From assembly GCA_018665625.1 (NCBI GenBank), contig JABJCF010000212.1, forward strand, positions 1 through 6,153: DNA of 6,153 nucleotides, read 5' to 3'. A program made the translations under genes and the position numbers. The stretch comes from Nitrospina sp. (lineage in GTDB: Bacteria > Nitrospinota > Nitrospinia > Nitrospinales > VA-1). Positions 6,053-6,153 of this stretch are shown here, piece after piece. Below the pieces are notes generated by a model. It saw only the letters and a list, made by a program, of their open reading frames with translations. It made no database searches and had not been told where the DNA came from. How positions within the stretch are numbered: the stretch's first letter is position 1; every line of letters begins with the position of its first letter.

Positions 6053-6153
6053 TTATAAATATATAAGGGGATAATATGAGGCGATCCCTATCGATTCCAT
6101 AGCGACGCTTCCAAGAACCAGCAGGTATAGAAAAAAGAGGGTGCTTTGTTTGC
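6053..6153 (-). pseudogene. Truncated N-terminal remnant of a second ABC transporter
   Basis: Reading leftward from codon 6149-6151, the frame encodes a peptide whose first 30 residues match residues 16-45 of the complete ABC protein, with 21 identities by hand count, including an unbroken AMESIGIAS. The frame ends at TAA (6053-6055) three codons after the matching PLI, so nearly all of the permease and the whole ATPase are missing. At DNA level 32 of 40 bases match between 2031-2070 and 6069-6108. The upstream end of the gene lies outside the window. It is best read as a broken paralogue left by duplication or recombination. A sequencing error could explain the stop, but not the absence of recognisable transporter sequence to its left. 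Confidence 0.75.

Noticed and set aside
1..6153. CRISPR array, tRNA, rRNA or intact insertion sequence
   Set aside because: I saw no regularly spaced repeats, no cloverleaf-like segment with TTCGA-type arm, no rRNA-like sequence and no complete transposase with flanking inverted repeats.

Overview
The window carries three complete genes of a kind often found in bacterial surface-glycan or lipid-biosynthesis loci, plus the broken start of a fourth. It looks AT-rich and Gram-negative-like: E. coli-type sigma-70 promoter candidates fit well, and the exporter is of the MsbA/PglK-like half-size type. The species cannot be named from the sequence. Coding density is low for a bacterium, with spacers of about 200-370 bases that hold apparent gene debris, which suggests an accessory, rearranged region.

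Layout. Positions 1-373 have no convincing gene; they hold a small GC-rich hairpin and a short minus-strand open frame with a faint resemblance to IS66-type transposases. A minus-strand half-ABC transporter (permease fused to ATPase, 594 aa, TTG start with a good ribosome binding site) occupies 374-2158. A 356-base spacer follows, containing an unassigned minus-strand open frame of about 79 codons and small inverted repeats. A minus-strand class I SAM methyltransferase with an N-terminal four-cysteine zinc-ribbon-like motif lies at 2515-3369. A divergent control region (3370-3736) carries one promoter candidate per direction. A plus-strand 700-aa cobalamin-binding-domain radical SAM enzyme occupies 3737-5839. 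A short AT-rich spacer follows. At the right edge (6053-6153) is a minus-strand remnant of a second ABC transporter, clearly paralogous to residues 16-45 of the complete one and stopped by TAA soon after.

How the parts may work together (inference). The radical SAM protein and the zinc-ribbon methyltransferase are divergently transcribed from a shared control region and could modify one small molecule, sugar or lipid-linked precursor, with the ABC protein flipping or exporting the product. No glycosyltransferase, polymerase or acyltransferase lies in the window, so the substrate is unknown.

The points most worth a second look are the truncated ABC paralogue, which forms a same-orientation repeat around the methyltransferase/radical SAM pair, the long uncharacterised C-terminal half of the radical SAM protein, and a run of eight Gs inside that gene.
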